Shown here: positions 63,953-64,000 of the stretch, piece after piece | How positions within the stretch are numbered: the stretch's first letter is position 1 | Layout: each line of letters opens with the position of its first letter | From: Epiperipatus broadwayi | Taxonomy: Eukaryota; Onychophora; Udeonychophora; Euonychophora; Peripatidae | Length of the DNA: 64,000 nt | Assembly: GCA_028023455.1 (NCBI GenBank) | Contig: JAQFVV010012512.1 | Location: 3,133,935 to 3,197,934, forward strand | Reading direction: 5' to 3' | Translations under genes and position numbers: made by a program | The notes under the pieces: model-generated | The model's database searches: none | Told to the model about the DNA's origin: nothing | Seen by the model: only the letters and a program-made list of their open reading frames with translations

Positions 63953-64000
63953 AAAAGACTGAAAACAAAAGCTTCAGTCTCTCCTCAATCAAGAGTAAAT

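Noticed and set aside
1-64000. CRISPR array, operon or prokaryotic system
   Set aside because: No regularly spaced short direct repeats, no ribosome-binding-site-led ORF runs, and all recognised coding remnants are eukaryotic transposon types.

Overview
The window reads as AT-rich, gene-poor, transposon-packed DNA from an animal genome, most likely an invertebrate. Evidence for this is long (TA)n and (TTA)n tracts, Ty3/Gypsy-type gag, reverse transcriptase and integrase remnants, two inverted-repeat tails of Penelope-like elements (PLEs) with GIY-YIG-type C-termini, a hammerhead ribozyme, a Merlin (IS1595-like) transposase remnant and a CCHC-knuckle gag-like ORF1. A mollusc such as a cephalopod would fit, but nothing here proves it. 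I see no bacterial gene, no rRNA, no convincing tRNA and no complete host gene.

Layout. At 1-1.6 kb is a minus-strand gag remnant with a primer-binding site and the edge of its LTR. From 3.9 to 20.9 kb lies a chain of long solo-LTR-like elements, nearly all seated in TATATA tracts and partly nested: 3892-, 5844-8429, 8442-11335 and 13310-18698. The last one contains two younger insertions, 14258-15854 and 16503-18564, both with short target duplications. At 18.7-26.1 kb is a broken minus-strand Gypsy element: LTR, polypurine tract and integrase, then about 3 kb of foreign sequence, then RT/RNase H. A short PLE fragment with a hammerhead ribozyme (26171-26214) follows, then two more LTR-like elements (26271-27985, 28004-30082) and a large foldback (30083-31182). 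At 32.0-41.0 kb is one LTR retrotransposon on the minus strand with both LTRs, primer-binding site, polypurine tract and a decayed gag but no recognisable pol; a solo LTR (36273-38482) interrupts its leader. A PLE-derived inverted repeat (41010-41787) follows. From 42 to 61 kb the sequence is sparser: two candidate host exons, a 44-bp perfect palindrome, an LTR-like promoter, the Merlin remnant, small inverted-repeat elements, diverged tandem repeats and a second PLE inverted repeat (58561-59370). The last 2.3 kb hold a frameshifted gag-like ORF1 with zinc knuckles that runs to the window edge.

How the parts fit. The LTR-like elements of several families share two traits: insertion into TA tracts, and a small hairpin made by the first 6-13 nt of the LTR. 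In different families both arms of that hairpin change together. Four copies of one family (8442, 13310, 28004, 36273) share end structure and internal blocks, and the three best-preserved promoter regions show a CCAAT / TGACGT / TATAAA layout. No element in the window looks intact enough to be active.
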